Assembly (NCBI GenBank): GCA_005884115.1
Contig: VAXW01000005.1
Coordinates: forward strand, 248,001 to 312,000
Source: Actinomycetota bacterium
GTDB taxonomy: Bacteria > Actinomycetota > Thermoleophilia > Solirubrobacterales > Solirubrobacteraceae
Direction of reading: 5' to 3'
Length of the DNA: 64,000 nt
Shown: positions 43,212-51,552 of the stretch, piece by piece
Layout of the letters: each line of letters begins with the position of its first letter
How positions within the stretch are numbered: the stretch's first letter is position 1
Translations under genes and position numbers: made by a program
The notes under the pieces: generated by a model
What the model was told of the DNA's origin: nothing
The model's database searches: none
What the model saw: the letters and a program-made list of their open reading frames with translations, nothing else

Positions 43212-43985
43212 GTGATGCGTCCCGCGCTCGTCCTCGCCTACCACGGGCTGGGTACTTTTCCGAAGACGCTCGACCCGCACAACTTGATGCTCGACCCCGC
43301 CCGCTTCCGCCGACAGGTGCTTACCCTCATGCGACGGCGCTATGGCTTCGTCACTCTGTCAGAGCTCGTGGAGCACCTCGATCGCGGCACACCGCCAGAC
43401 GGGGTCTGCGCGCTGACCTTCGACGACGGAACGGCGGACAACGTCGAGCTACTCGCGCCCTTGCTGGAAGAGCTCGAGATACCTGCCACGGTGTTCGCCT
43501 GTCCCGGCCTGCTCGGTGCCGATCACTTCGCGATGCCTGCCGCAGCGCGCGTCCGCCTCATGGATGCGGGTCAGCTGCGCGCGCTGGCCTGCTCACCTTT
43601 GGTTGACATTGGCTCTCATACGAGCACACACGTCGATCTCTCCTCGGCCACAGGCGAGGAGGCGTATGAGGAGATGGCAAGCTCCAAGCGCGCGCTGGAG
43701 GATTTGCTGCAACGTCCCGTGAACTTCTTCGCATATCCGAAATGCGGCTATTCCCCATCCTGCCCGGACGCCGCCCGCCGAGCTGGGTACCTGGCGGCGG
43801 TCACGTGTGCCGGACTGGGAGGCTGGCGTCGCTTTGAGCTCACACGCGTGAGCATCGACTCGCTTGACCGGCGCCTGAGCTTCGCGCTGAAGTCACGCGG
43901 CCTGTTCGCGCCACTACGCAACTCCCCGCCAGGGAAGCTTGCTCGGGCGCTAGCTCGCCCGCTGCGCCATCACGGCGCCGACTAG
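43212..43985 (+). CDS. Polysaccharide deacetylase (CE4, NodB fold), copy 1
   Basis: A 257-residue enzyme. It has ALVLAYHGLGTFPKTLDP, the metal/catalytic motif CALTFDDGTADNVELLAP (Asp-Asp), and GSHTSTHVDLSSATGEEAYE with the two metal-binding His, then FFAYPKCGYSPSCPDAARRA. No signal peptide, so it either acts in the cytoplasm on lipid-linked sugars or is exported another way. Start GTG 43212 or ATG 43215. It would remove N- or O-acetyl groups from the glycan. Confidence 0.9.
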   Translation: MMRPALVLAYHGLGTFPKTLDPHNLMLDPARFRRQVLTLMRRRYGFVTLSELVEHLDRGTPPDGVCALTFDDGTADNVELLAPLLEELEIPATVFACPGLLGADHFAMPAAARVRLMDAGQLRALACSPLVDIGSHTSTHVDLSSATGEEAYEEMASSKRALEDLLQRPVNFFAYPKCGYSPSCPDAARRAGYLAAVTCAGLGGWRRFELTRVSIDSLDRRLSFALKSRGLFAPLRNSPPGKLARALARPLRHHGAD

Positions 43986-44058
43986 CTCAGACGGAGCCAG
44001 CGTGGCCGGCTCGCCCGAACGTGGCGCGTGCGGCCGGATACGAACGACTGCTTGCCTC

Positions 44059-45474
44059 TCATTCCACGAGCACTGCTCCCTGCCGTGGGGCAAGGGTGAT
44101 TGATTCGACGCTACCCCACTCGGCGCTGTGCAGACGCCGTCCGAGGGCGATTGTCTGCGTGGAGGCACCCGGCTCGACGGTATAGACCACGCCCCGTGAG
44201 AACCTCCGCGTCCACACGCCGCTCGCCGAGCGTTCCCGGGGACCAAGTGCTTCTCCGAGGTTGACGTTGAACCCGCTCCACCAGTTCAGCGGCGTCTGAT
44301 TGACACCACTGACGAAGTCATCGCCGTTGTTGATGAGGAAGTAGGTGGCAAGGTTGTATTCCATCGTCGGCACGTTGTTGTTGTGGTAGTCCCCGGTCAG
44401 GACCGTCTGAATGCCCTTCGCGTGCAGCGCGTCGACGTAGTGCGTGAATTCGAGGTAGTCCTGCGCTGTACTGATCCCGGCGCTCGGGCCGACGCCGAAC
44501 TCCTTGGTCACGACATCGACCAGGCGCAACGCGCGTTCTACATCGGGATCGTGCGCCTTCATCAGCGGCCATATGTCGTGGTACTGGCTGTTGATCTCGA
44601 TTTCCGCGTTCGGCTCAGCCGCGCGAATCGCTGCGAGCAGGGTGGCGAGCTCGTGCTTTTCCGGTTCAAGCGTTCTTGACTGTCCACCGTCGCGGTACCC
44701 GACCGACCAGTTCACGTCGTCGACGAACGGGCCCGCGTAGCCCACGCCAGCATCGCGTTTGACTTTCAGGATGTAGCGTTCGATGTTCGCAGCGTTGAGC
44801 GGCGAGAAGCCTTCCGTCGAGGGATCGTGGTAGCTGACCGTCGGGCGGACCTTGACATAGCGATCACCGAACGACGGGTACGCCAGGACGCCCGAGACGT
44901 GGTTCTCGAGCCATGGCACGTACAGTGGGATGCCAAAGGGATCGAAGTAGGTGGCAGCATCCAGGCGGTATTTCGGGCGGCCAACTCCGGCGCCGGTCGG
45001 TTCTTCTGGGGGTTCTTCTTCACTAGGTGGTTCGCCTTCTTCAGGCGGTTCTTCGCTGCTGGGATACTCGATCGAGACGGCGTTCGACCAGACGCTTTCG
45101 TTGTACGCGGCTTTGACGCGGTAGGTGATTGTCGCGCCAGGGACCGCGGGCGGCGTGTAGGTCCTACCGACCACGATGATTGAGAACTGTATGCCCGGAC
45201 CTTTGGTGGACAGCCTGTAGGTGTTACGGGTGCCCGACACCGTCCATTTGAGCGTTTCGCCGGTTTCACCTGCCACACGCAGGACCGGCGGTTCATCGGC
45301 CTCGACGGTCCTAGGCGCTAGCGCGCACGCGAGCAGCGCGATCGCGAGCAGCGAGATGAAGACGCGAGGCCGGCGTGGTCGCGCGTCGGAAACCTCTGTT
45401 CTGCAGCCCATCCCAAATGCCCGGTTGGAGCACCCGGCCACAAGCCGAAACATGCCATCCCTTTCCATGGGCAC
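44059..45474 (-). CDS. Secreted putative glycoside hydrolase with Fn3-like N-terminus and acidic linker
   Basis: A 471-residue protein. A signal peptide (RVFISLLAIALLACALAPRT) is followed by an Fn3-like domain (LKWTVSGTRNTYRLSTKG; YRVKAAYNESVWSNAVSIEY), a Pro/Glu-rich linker, and a large C-terminal domain with YAGPFVDDVNWSVGYRDGG, EIEINSQYHDIWPLM, LVDVVTKEFGVGPSAGIST and YLINNGDDFVSGVNQTPLNW-like segments. The C-terminal domain resembles putative glycoside hydrolases of the GHL15/DUF type; catalytic residues are not certain (Asp-Asp of FVDDVNW and Glu of TKEFG are candidates). Start GTG 45474 or ATG 45468. Could process or bind the exported polymer. Confidence 0.65.
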   Translation of the reverse strand: MPMERDGMFRLVAGCSNRAFGMGCRTEVSDARPRRPRVFISLLAIALLACALAPRTVEADEPPVLRVAGETGETLKWTVSGTRNTYRLSTKGPGIQFSIIVVGRTYTPPAVPGATITYRVKAAYNESVWSNAVSIEYPSSEEPPEEGEPPSEEEPPEEPTGAGVGRPKYRLDAATYFDPFGIPLYVPWLENHVSGVLAYPSFGDRYVKVRPTVSYHDPSTEGFSPLNAANIERYILKVKRDAGVGYAGPFVDDVNWSVGYRDGGQSRTLEPEKHELATLLAAIRAAEPNAEIEINSQYHDIWPLMKAHDPDVERALRLVDVVTKEFGVGPSAGISTAQDYLEFTHYVDALHAKGIQTVLTGDYHNNNVPTMEYNLATYFLINNGDDFVSGVNQTPLNWWSGFNVNLGEALGPRERSASGVWTRRFSRGVVYTVEPGASTQTIALGRRLHSAEWGSVESITLAPRQGAVLVE

Positions 45475-45504
45475 TCTGAGTACTCGACAACGCGAGGTAC
45501 GTCA

Positions 45505-45526
45505 GGGTCGCGCAGCCACGCGACCC
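45505..45526 (-). terminator. 8-bp perfect hairpin after glycosyltransferase gene
   Basis: GGGTCGCG, loop of six, CGCGACCC. It lies 52-73 bases past the stop of the leftward transferase (45578-46738) and upstream of the next leftward gene. No T-run. Confidence 0.45.
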
Positions 45527-45577
45527 TAACAGAAAGCCTGCGGACAAGCTACTCAGAAGTACGCAAACCTCGCTGGG

Positions 45578-46738
45578 CTAATACCCGTCCGCGAGGGTCC
45601 CAAACCGCCCCCTCGGAGGCGGCGCACCGGGCGGTGGCGAGGAGCGCGCCGCGCACTCTTCGTACAACTCCGACAAGCGGTCGATCATCTTCTCCCGCGT
45701 GAAGTCTCGACGCACTCGGCGCAGAGCTATGTCACCCAAGCGTGTGGCCTTGTTGGAGTTGTCGAGTAGGTCTATGAGCGCCCGAGCAAGCGCCCGCTCG
45801 TCGCGAGGAGGGATCAACACCCCGCTTTCGCCGTCGGTTATCGCCTCCCCGATGCCGCCCACATCGCTGGCGACGATCGGCAGAGAGAGCGACATCGCCT
45901 CCAGGACGACGTAGGGGAAGGCCTCCGCCCACGACGGGTGCACAAACAATCCCATACCTCGCAGCGCGCTGAGCGGGTCCGCGCGTGCGCCAATGAAGCA
46001 CACGGCGCGTGCTACACCGAGCGTCCGAGCTTGCGCTTGGAGGTCGGCGAGATCCGGTCCCTCGCCGACGATCGCCACCTGGGCGCGGGGGTGTCTCGCG
46101 ACCACGTGCGGAACGGCGGCGATCAACGTCTCGAGGCCCTTGCCGGGGCGCAGGAGGGTGAGCGCTCCGATCACCGGCCCCTGGCGTGAAAGCTCGCCGA
46201 TGAGCGGGTCGACCGCGCCGGCGCCAGCCGGAGCGATCCCGTTGTGGTTGACACGGACCCGACTGGGCGGGCCGATCGAGCGCGCCAGACGCGCCTCGGC
46301 CTCGCATACGCACACCACGCGGCTGGCGATAGGTGCCAGAGCGCGCTCGACCGCGAGATATGCGAGCCGCTCGGGCGAGCGCGAGAAATACCCGGCGAAC
46401 GCGTACCCGTGCGGCGTATAGAGCACAGGAACGCGCGGAGAGATCAGCTTGGCCAAGCGCGCGATTGCCCCGGCCTTCGAGCTGTGGGCGTGAACGACAT
46501 CCGGATGCAGGCTCCGAACGATCCGAGCAAACCGCCCGCACGCGACGATGTCGGCGCGAGGCGCGACCGCGCGCTCAAGATCGACACGTACGTGGAAGAC
46601 CGACCGCCTCGCGCCATCCGGAATCGCCGGTGAGCAGAGAACGACTTCGTGGCCCTTCCCGTCCAGCCCATCGATCAGGTCGCAGACATGCCGCGCGACT
46701 CCGCCATCGGTCGGCTGGTGGCAGAGCAGGACTCGCAT
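45578..46738 (-). CDS. Glycosyltransferase family 4 (GT-B fold)
   Basis: A 386-residue transferase starting MRVLLCHQPTDGGVARHVCD. It contains VVHAHSSKAGAIARLAKLIS and VLYTPHGYAFAGYFSRSPER (typical of capsular GT4 enzymes such as WbpH/PelF relatives), VIGALTLLRPGKGLETLIAA, VAIVGEGPDLADLQAQARTL and the EX7E motif SWAEAFPYVVLEAMSLSLPI. TAGGGT lies 12 bases before ATG 46738. Donor and acceptor are unknown. Confidence 0.9.
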   Translation of the reverse strand: MRVLLCHQPTDGGVARHVCDLIDGLDGKGHEVVLCSPAIPDGARRSVFHVRVDLERAVAPRADIVACGRFARIVRSLHPDVVHAHSSKAGAIARLAKLISPRVPVLYTPHGYAFAGYFSRSPERLAYLAVERALAPIASRVVCVCEAEARLARSIGPPSRVRVNHNGIAPAGAGAVDPLIGELSRQGPVIGALTLLRPGKGLETLIAAVPHVVARHPRAQVAIVGEGPDLADLQAQARTLGVARAVCFIGARADPLSALRGMGLFVHPSWAEAFPYVVLEAMSLSLPIVASDVGGIGEAITDGESGVLIPPRDERALARALIDLLDNSNKATRLGDIALRRVRRDFTREKMIDRLSELYEECAARSSPPPGAPPPRGRFGTLADGY

Positions 46739-46774
46739 CGCTCGGGTTTCACCCTACACGTCACCGCGAGTTGC

Positions 46775-46985
46775 TCAGCGAGCACCAAGCAAGACCACGC
46801 GAAAGCCCGAACGCGAGGGTAGGTAGCCTGCGGCGCCCGCGTATATCGCGCGCACGCGGCAGCGAAGGGCGGCTCGCAGATAGAGCCGGTCCAGGTAGCG
46901 CCCGCCCGAGCTGACCCGCGGTCAGGTGCCGCAGGGTGATCCAGCGGCTACGCGGCAGGGCTGCGCGGGAGGCGCCGCCACGCTT
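46775..46985 (-). pseudogene. Possible frameshifted gene remnant
   Basis: On the minus strand one frame reads SRWITLRHLTAGQLGR and, after a shift near base 46900, another continues RYLDRLYLRAALRCRVRAIY and GFRVVLLGAR before a stop at 46775-46777. Both parts use codons like the neighbours but no intact start was found. It might be the 3' end of a decayed transferase. Identity unknown; the rest of the 282-bp gap (46739-47020) holds the promoter of the next gene. Confidence 0.3.
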
Positions 46986-47006
46986 GGGTCCATGTGATCC
47001 CACCTC

Positions 47007-47012
47007 TAAGCT
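47007..47012 (+). promoter_or_regulatory. -10 hexamer TAAGCT, leaderless start
   Basis: TAAGCT ends 8 bases before GTG 47021. It supports that start over the in-frame ATG at 46994, which would lie upstream of the hexamer. Confidence 0.4.
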
Positions 47013-47020
47013 TCCCCGGG

Positions 47021-47926
47021 GTGCGCATTTCCCTGATCATCGCGACGAAGGGACGCCCCGCCGTGCTCGCTGCGGCTCTGGAGAGCTCGGCCAGGGCGCT
47101 CCCGCCAGACGGCGAGGTGATCGTCGTCGACGGCGATCCCGAGCGCTCGGCTGAGCCGGTAGTGGCGGAGCTGCGAAGCCGATATCCGGACCTCACGGCG
47201 CTCTATATCTCGAGTGAATCGGGAGCGTCCCTACAGCGCAACATGGGCATCGATGCGGCGGGGGGCGAGGTGCTCGTCTTCATTGACGATGACTGCACGT
47301 TCGAGCCGGGCGTGTTCGAGGCCTTGATCGCCCCCTACCGGGACCCGACCGTCGTCGGAGCCACCGGGCGCATAGAAGAATCGCATTCTGACAGGCTAGG
47401 AACGAACCCCCATTCGAGGTTGCGCTGGCTGCTCGTGGGCGGCGGGCGCCAGGGCCAGATGAGCAGCTTCGGGTTCCGCCGCCCGATCGTCGACCTCGAG
47501 CGTGCGCGCGACGTCGAGTACATGCCGGGAACGCTCATGTCAGCTCGTCGCGAGGTCGCTGCCGAGGTCCGCTTCGATGAGCAGCTGACCAACTACAGCT
47601 TGGGCGAGGACGACGATTTCTCCTATCGAGTATCCCGTCGCGGGCGGATCCGCTATGAGCCCTCCGCCGTCGTCCACCACCGTCGACTCGGCTCCCGTCA
47701 GATGGATCGGCGCAAGCTGGACCGCCTGCGGGTGATCAACCTCACCTACCTGTTTCGCAAGAACTTCCCCCAGACGCTCAGGGCGAGAGCCGGGTTCGCG
47801 GCGATGCTCGTGATTCTCTGCGTGCATCGCGTGCTCAACCGCGAGTGGTCGGGCCTGTATGGCCTGCTAGAAGGGATCAGGCACGTGCGCAGGTCGGGCC
47901 CTTGGCATCCCGGCTCTCCCGCATAG
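47021..47926 (+). CDS. Glycosyltransferase family 2 (GT-A fold)
   Basis: A 301-residue inverting transferase. It has VRISLIIATKGRPAVLAAAL, the Asp-rich EVLVFIDDDCTFEPGVFEAL (DxD metal site), YMPGTLMSARREVAAEV, and YSLGEDDDFSYRVSRRGRIR with the catalytic ED block. A short hydrophobic stretch near the end (FAAMLVILCVHRVLN) may associate with the membrane. GTG 47021 was chosen for its -10 hexamer and because the strand-1 motif begins right after it. Sugar unknown. Confidence 0.9.
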   Translation: MRISLIIATKGRPAVLAAALESSARALPPDGEVIVVDGDPERSAEPVVAELRSRYPDLTALYISSESGASLQRNMGIDAAGGEVLVFIDDDCTFEPGVFEALIAPYRDPTVVGATGRIEESHSDRLGTNPHSRLRWLLVGGGRQGQMSSFGFRRPIVDLERARDVEYMPGTLMSARREVAAEVRFDEQLTNYSLGEDDDFSYRVSRRGRIRYEPSAVVHHRRLGSRQMDRRKLDRLRVINLTYLFRKNFPQTLRARAGFAAMLVILCVHRVLNREWSGLYGLLEGIRHVRRSGPWHPGSPA

Positions 47927-48207
47927 CAGAACGCAGGAGGATGAGGACAGGGCGGGTAGCCGGTGTTCCTGCGGATGAACACGAGACCGCGACCGCCTGC
48001 ACAACTCCCCTGATCACGACGCGAACAACGGGCCAGCGAGGTATGGGGATAGCGGTTATCGTTGCCGGCTGTACAGGCAGTCTCGCGCGCGAGGCGTAAG
48101 CCGAGGCGATCGTCCACACAACCGCACCGACTTGACTCTCGACTTGCCTCCCGACTTGTCAAACCCACCTGCCCCCGCACTCAGTCCTGATCGCGCGACC
48201 CGTCGCA
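47927..48207. other. 281-bp intergenic region with 12-bp direct repeats
   Basis: Between two rightward genes. Apart from the repeat array at 48128-48163 no gene, terminator or clear promoter was recognised. Confidence 0.5.
48128..48163. repeat. Three 12-bp direct repeats, CGACTTG core
   Basis: CGACTTG recurs at 48128, 48140 and 48152, exactly 12 bp apart, within units CGACTTGACTCT, CGACTTGCCTCC and CGACTTGTCAAA. The array ends 44 bp before the deacetylase start. Helical phasing of about one turn suggests a regulator-binding array. Confidence 0.6.
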
Positions 48208-49041
48208 GTGAGCGTGCCCAGCGCTGACGGGCATGGGCTCTGGATGGGTCGCCTGGAGGCGCTCCGCCGCCGCCGGTCGGTGATATTGGGCTATCACGGC
48301 ATCGCACGATCCCCCTTACGGCGCGACCTGAGCCGGCTGCAAGTTCCACCGTCACGGTTTCGCGCACAGATCGAGGCGCTGGTGGACGCGGGTTTCAAGT
48401 TCGTGACCGTCGCCGAGCTGGCGCGCTTGGCGGCCGGGCGAGAGCCGCCTCCGGGATACGCGGCGATCTCGTTCGACGATGCGATGCGCTCAACGTTCAC
48501 CGCCGCATGGCCCGCCCTGCGCAAGTACGACATCCGTGCCACGGTCTACGTGACGATCGGGTTCATCGGGGGTGTAAGCCCATGGATCGGCCAGCCGCCC
48601 GAAAACGGCATCATGAGCGAGCATGAGCTGCTGGAGTTAGCCGCGGCGGGTTGGGAGCTCGGCGCGCACACCATGAGCCACCCGAATCTCGCGTTGCTCG
48701 ACTACGAGTCTTGTCGCCGTGAGATCGAGGACAGCAAGACCGCGCTCGAGCAGATCAGCGGCGGCCAAGTCGAGACGTTCGCCTACCCCTTTGGAAGCTA
48801 CGGTCCCGCCAGCGTGCAGGCGACCCGGGACAGCGGATTCATCGCTGCGGTGAGCACCGGGGGCGGAAGCTGGGATCCCTTCCAACTGACACGCGCGATG
48901 ATCGGGAGGCTCGACCCGATGCCGCTGATCGTCCTCAAGCTTGATGACCGCTACGAGCCTCTCTTTCAATCGCCTCCCCTTAGGATCTTGCGCCAGGGAA
49001 GCAAGCGCATACGCAGGTGGGCGGGACAGCGCAGTGGCTAG
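48208..49041 (+). CDS. Polysaccharide deacetylase (CE4), copy 2, altered TFDDG motif
   Basis: A 277-residue NodB-fold protein: SVILGYHGIARSPLRRDL, AAISFDDAMRSTFTAAWPAL, ELGAHTMSHPNLALLDYESC (two metal His) and ETFAYPFGSYGPASVQATRD. The usual TFDDG is SFDDA; both Asp remain, so activity is likely. No signal peptide is seen. Start GTG 48208 is uncertain. It opens a rightward group with an acyltransferase and an aminotransferase. Confidence 0.88.
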   Translation: MSVPSADGHGLWMGRLEALRRRRSVILGYHGIARSPLRRDLSRLQVPPSRFRAQIEALVDAGFKFVTVAELARLAAGREPPPGYAAISFDDAMRSTFTAAWPALRKYDIRATVYVTIGFIGGVSPWIGQPPENGIMSEHELLELAAAGWELGAHTMSHPNLALLDYESCRREIEDSKTALEQISGGQVETFAYPFGSYGPASVQATRDSGFIAAVSTGGGSWDPFQLTRAMIGRLDPMPLIVLKLDDRYEPLFQSPPLRILRQGSKRIRRWAGQRSG

Positions 49042-49156
49042 CGCAGGCCAACGCACTCGCCTAGTGTGGCTCTGACGTGGCGGCGGGTGGCGGTCTGCAC
49101 AGGCCTGACCGCGAAGGGCCTTGAACCGGCGTCGTCACTAAACTGCGACAGCCGCC

Positions 49157-50224
49157 ATGAAGATATCGGTTGTCCGTCCGGAGGAGCTCGGCAGTGACGA
49201 GCTAGCGTCGTGGCGCGCAATGCAGGGATCTAACCCGGCGCTTGCCAACCCGTTCCTGTCAACTGGTTTCACCCTGGCGGTTGGCCGCGTTCGTCCGAGC
49301 ACGAGGGTTGCGGTACTCGAAGAAGGACAGCACGTGGTCGGCTTCTTCCCCTTCGACCAAGGCCGCTTTCGAGTCGGTAGGCCGATGGCGCCTGGAGTCT
49401 CGGACTGCCAAGCAATCGTCCACGCCCCCGGGTTCGAGTGGAATGCCAAGGATCTGCTCAAGGGGTGCCACCTCGATGTCTGGGAATTCGCCCATCTGAT
49501 CGCGGAGCAGATTCCTGCGGCCGGTCAGAATGTCTCCCCTCACAACTCAGCGATCATCGAGATGCGGCATGGCTACGAGGCATATCTCGCCGAGCGCCAG
49601 CGGACCTCGAAGAAGATATTCAAGTCCACCTTCTCCAAGCTGCGCAAGCTCGATCGCGACCTGGGAGAGACATGCTTCGAGTTCGACGCCCAGGATCCAC
49701 AAGCGCTTGCTGTCCTTATGCGTTGGAAGTCGGCCCAGTACCGGCGCACGGGGCACCGTGACCGATTCGGGGTCCCCTGGATCGAGCGTCTGGTGTGGGA
49801 GCTTTTTGAGGCACGCTCAGACGGGTGCTCGGGCACGCTATCGGCCCTCCGCGCGGAGGAGCGCGTCGTTGCGGTCCATTTCGGCCTGCGATCTGAGTCC
49901 TCCCTCTCCTGCTGGTTCCCCGCGTACGACGTGCGGCTGGCGAAATACTCGCCAGGCCTCTCGCTGCATCTAAAGATGGCCGAGGCAGCCGCTGCCGCTG
50001 GCATCCACTACCTGGATCTGGGCAAGGGCGATGAGGACTACAAGCAGTCGCTCAAGAATGGTGACTTGATCGTCGGAGAAGGCTGGATCGACCGGCCCTC
50101 CGCGCCGGCGCTCGCGCGCAGAGTCCAGCAGGCGCCGCGCCGATTCGTCATGAGCCATCCGCCGCTTCGGCGCGCGGTGCGCAGCGTGCTGAAGCAGGTC
50201 GCGAACATGCGGGATACAACGTGA
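49157..50224 (+). CDS. GNAT/FemAB-like acyltransferase of the CelD/BcsL family
   Basis: A 355-residue protein with a tandem GNAT fold. It has NPALANPFLSTGFTLAVGRV, VAVLEEGQHVVGFFPFDQGR (N-terminal GNAT), QRTSKKIFKSTFSKLRKLDR, then VVAVHFGLRSESSLSCWFPA, YSPGLSLHLKMAEAAAAAGI and YLDLGKGDEDYKQSLKNGD, which is the signature of the Acetyltransf_6 (CelD/BcsL) family found in exopolysaccharide loci. Relatives acylate polysaccharide or add amino acids. It lies between the deacetylase and the aminotransferase. TAAACT lies 12 bases before the ATG. Confidence 0.85.
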   Translation: MKISVVRPEELGSDELASWRAMQGSNPALANPFLSTGFTLAVGRVRPSTRVAVLEEGQHVVGFFPFDQGRFRVGRPMAPGVSDCQAIVHAPGFEWNAKDLLKGCHLDVWEFAHLIAEQIPAAGQNVSPHNSAIIEMRHGYEAYLAERQRTSKKIFKSTFSKLRKLDRDLGETCFEFDAQDPQALAVLMRWKSAQYRRTGHRDRFGVPWIERLVWELFEARSDGCSGTLSALRAEERVVAVHFGLRSESSLSCWFPAYDVRLAKYSPGLSLHLKMAEAAAAAGIHYLDLGKGDEDYKQSLKNGDLIVGEGWIDRPSAPALARRVQQAPRRFVMSHPPLRRAVRSVLKQVANMRDTT

Positions 50225-50282
50225 GCCGGTGGCGGACGGGAATCCGCCACCACCCGATTTCTTTTGATCCCAGGGCAATCTC

Positions 50283-51431
50283 GTGAGCCGCCGGCTGGAG
50301 CGCAAGATCGAGGCGGTCCTGGCGTCACGACTGAAACGTCCTTGCCTGTTTTTCCCGTCTGGTCGGCTGGCGCTTTACGCGGCCCTGCAGACGTGGCTCG
50401 AGCCCGGCAACAGGATCCTGATGTCACCAGTCACCGACGACGTCATCTTCTTCACGGTCCTCGCAGCGGGCCTGCGGCCGGTGATGGCTCCGCTCTCACC
50501 AGATGACGGCAACATCGAGCCCAGCCTTCTTCAGGACGGCGCGTGGAAGAGCCTAGACGGAGTCCTTACCACCAATCTCTACGGCCTACCAGATCGCGTT
50601 CTGGATCTTCGATCGCGGTGCGACCGACTAGGTATTCCGCTGATCGAGGATGCCGCGCATGCGATCCAGACAGTGGTTGACGGCCGCCCCATCGGGACGT
50701 TTGGCGAGGTTGCAGCCTTCAGCCTCTCCAAGCAGGTGGGTGCCGCCTGTGGCGGCATCCTCGCATTCAGCGATGAGGCGGACCGCGCGGAGCTCGAACG
50801 ACTGCGCGACGCGGCAATCGTCGCGGGCGAACGGCGTGAGCGCCGCATCCGAGTCGCAGCGGTCTACGCCGAGGCGCTGGTGGTCGGGCTCCACCTGATC
50901 TGGCCGGTACGGTGGCTCCGCCGCAGGCTCGGCTTGGTGGAGCGTCGGACACACAGGATGCCGTTGCGCCCCGTTGAGCTGGAACGTGCAGTCGCCGCCG
51001 GACAAGGTCTTTCGGGCTTTCACGCATGGATGCGGGTCGATCGCCATGACTACCGCGTGCAACCGTCGCCGATCCTGCTTGAGCGCGCGTTGCGGCGCTT
51101 GCGCCATCTCGACGCCGACGAGGCGCGCCGTGTCGAAGCCGTTGACAGGCTGCGCGCTCTTCCGATGGTCGCCCCGGCGGTGTGCAAGGGCGATCCCCAG
51201 CCATTATTTCGCGTCCCTTTCCTGGTGGAGGACCGCGTGTCGTTGATCGCTAAGTTGGAGCGGCGCATCCGGAGCGTTGGCTACATCTTTGACCCGCCGC
51301 TCGATGATTACGCAGGGCCGCAGTTCGCCGAGCCCAGTCCCTCCCCGGATGTGGCGCGCTCGTGGGCACGCCAGGTCTTCCCAGTCGATCCGCTGGCTGC
51401 CGACAAGGTCATGCCCACCTTGCTCGAATGA
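50283..51431 (+). CDS. DegT/DnrJ/EryC1-type PLP aminotransferase
   Basis: A 382-residue protein. It has CLFFPSGRLALYAALQTWLE, IPLIEDAAHAIQTVVDGRPI (Asp that contacts PLP nitrogen), and FGEVAAFSLSKQVGAACGGI, where Lys is in the place of the PLP-binding Lys of sugar aminotransferases. Substitutions around it (SLSKQVGAACGG) make it a divergent member. It could aminate a keto-sugar such as the products of Gmd, RfbG or the UDP-HexNAc dehydrogenases. It is 58 bp after the acyltransferase gene and converges with the next transferase. Confidence 0.82.
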   Translation: MSRRLERKIEAVLASRLKRPCLFFPSGRLALYAALQTWLEPGNRILMSPVTDDVIFFTVLAAGLRPVMAPLSPDDGNIEPSLLQDGAWKSLDGVLTTNLYGLPDRVLDLRSRCDRLGIPLIEDAAHAIQTVVDGRPIGTFGEVAAFSLSKQVGAACGGILAFSDEADRAELERLRDAAIVAGERRERRIRVAAVYAEALVVGLHLIWPVRWLRRRLGLVERRTHRMPLRPVELERAVAAGQGLSGFHAWMRVDRHDYRVQPSPILLERALRRLRHLDADEARRVEAVDRLRALPMVAPAVCKGDPQPLFRVPFLVEDRVSLIAKLERRIRSVGYIFDPPLDDYAGPQFAEPSPSPDVARSWARQVFPVDPLAADKVMPTLLE

Positions 51432-51552
51432 GCCGACGGCAAGCCACGCGAGGCTGCTTGATCGCGCGAACCGATGCCGGCCAGGTGGCCTTGAGGGCTG
51501 GCCCGAGGGAGCGCGGCTGATCTGCCGCCGCAGGCCCCCTTGCCGTCGCCAG

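Noticed and set aside
51434-51548. 10-bp inverted repeat (CGACGGCAAG / CTTGCCGTCG) in a convergent gap
   Set aside because: The arms are 95 bp apart, too far for a terminator hairpin of usual size; kept only as a remark in the transferase entry.
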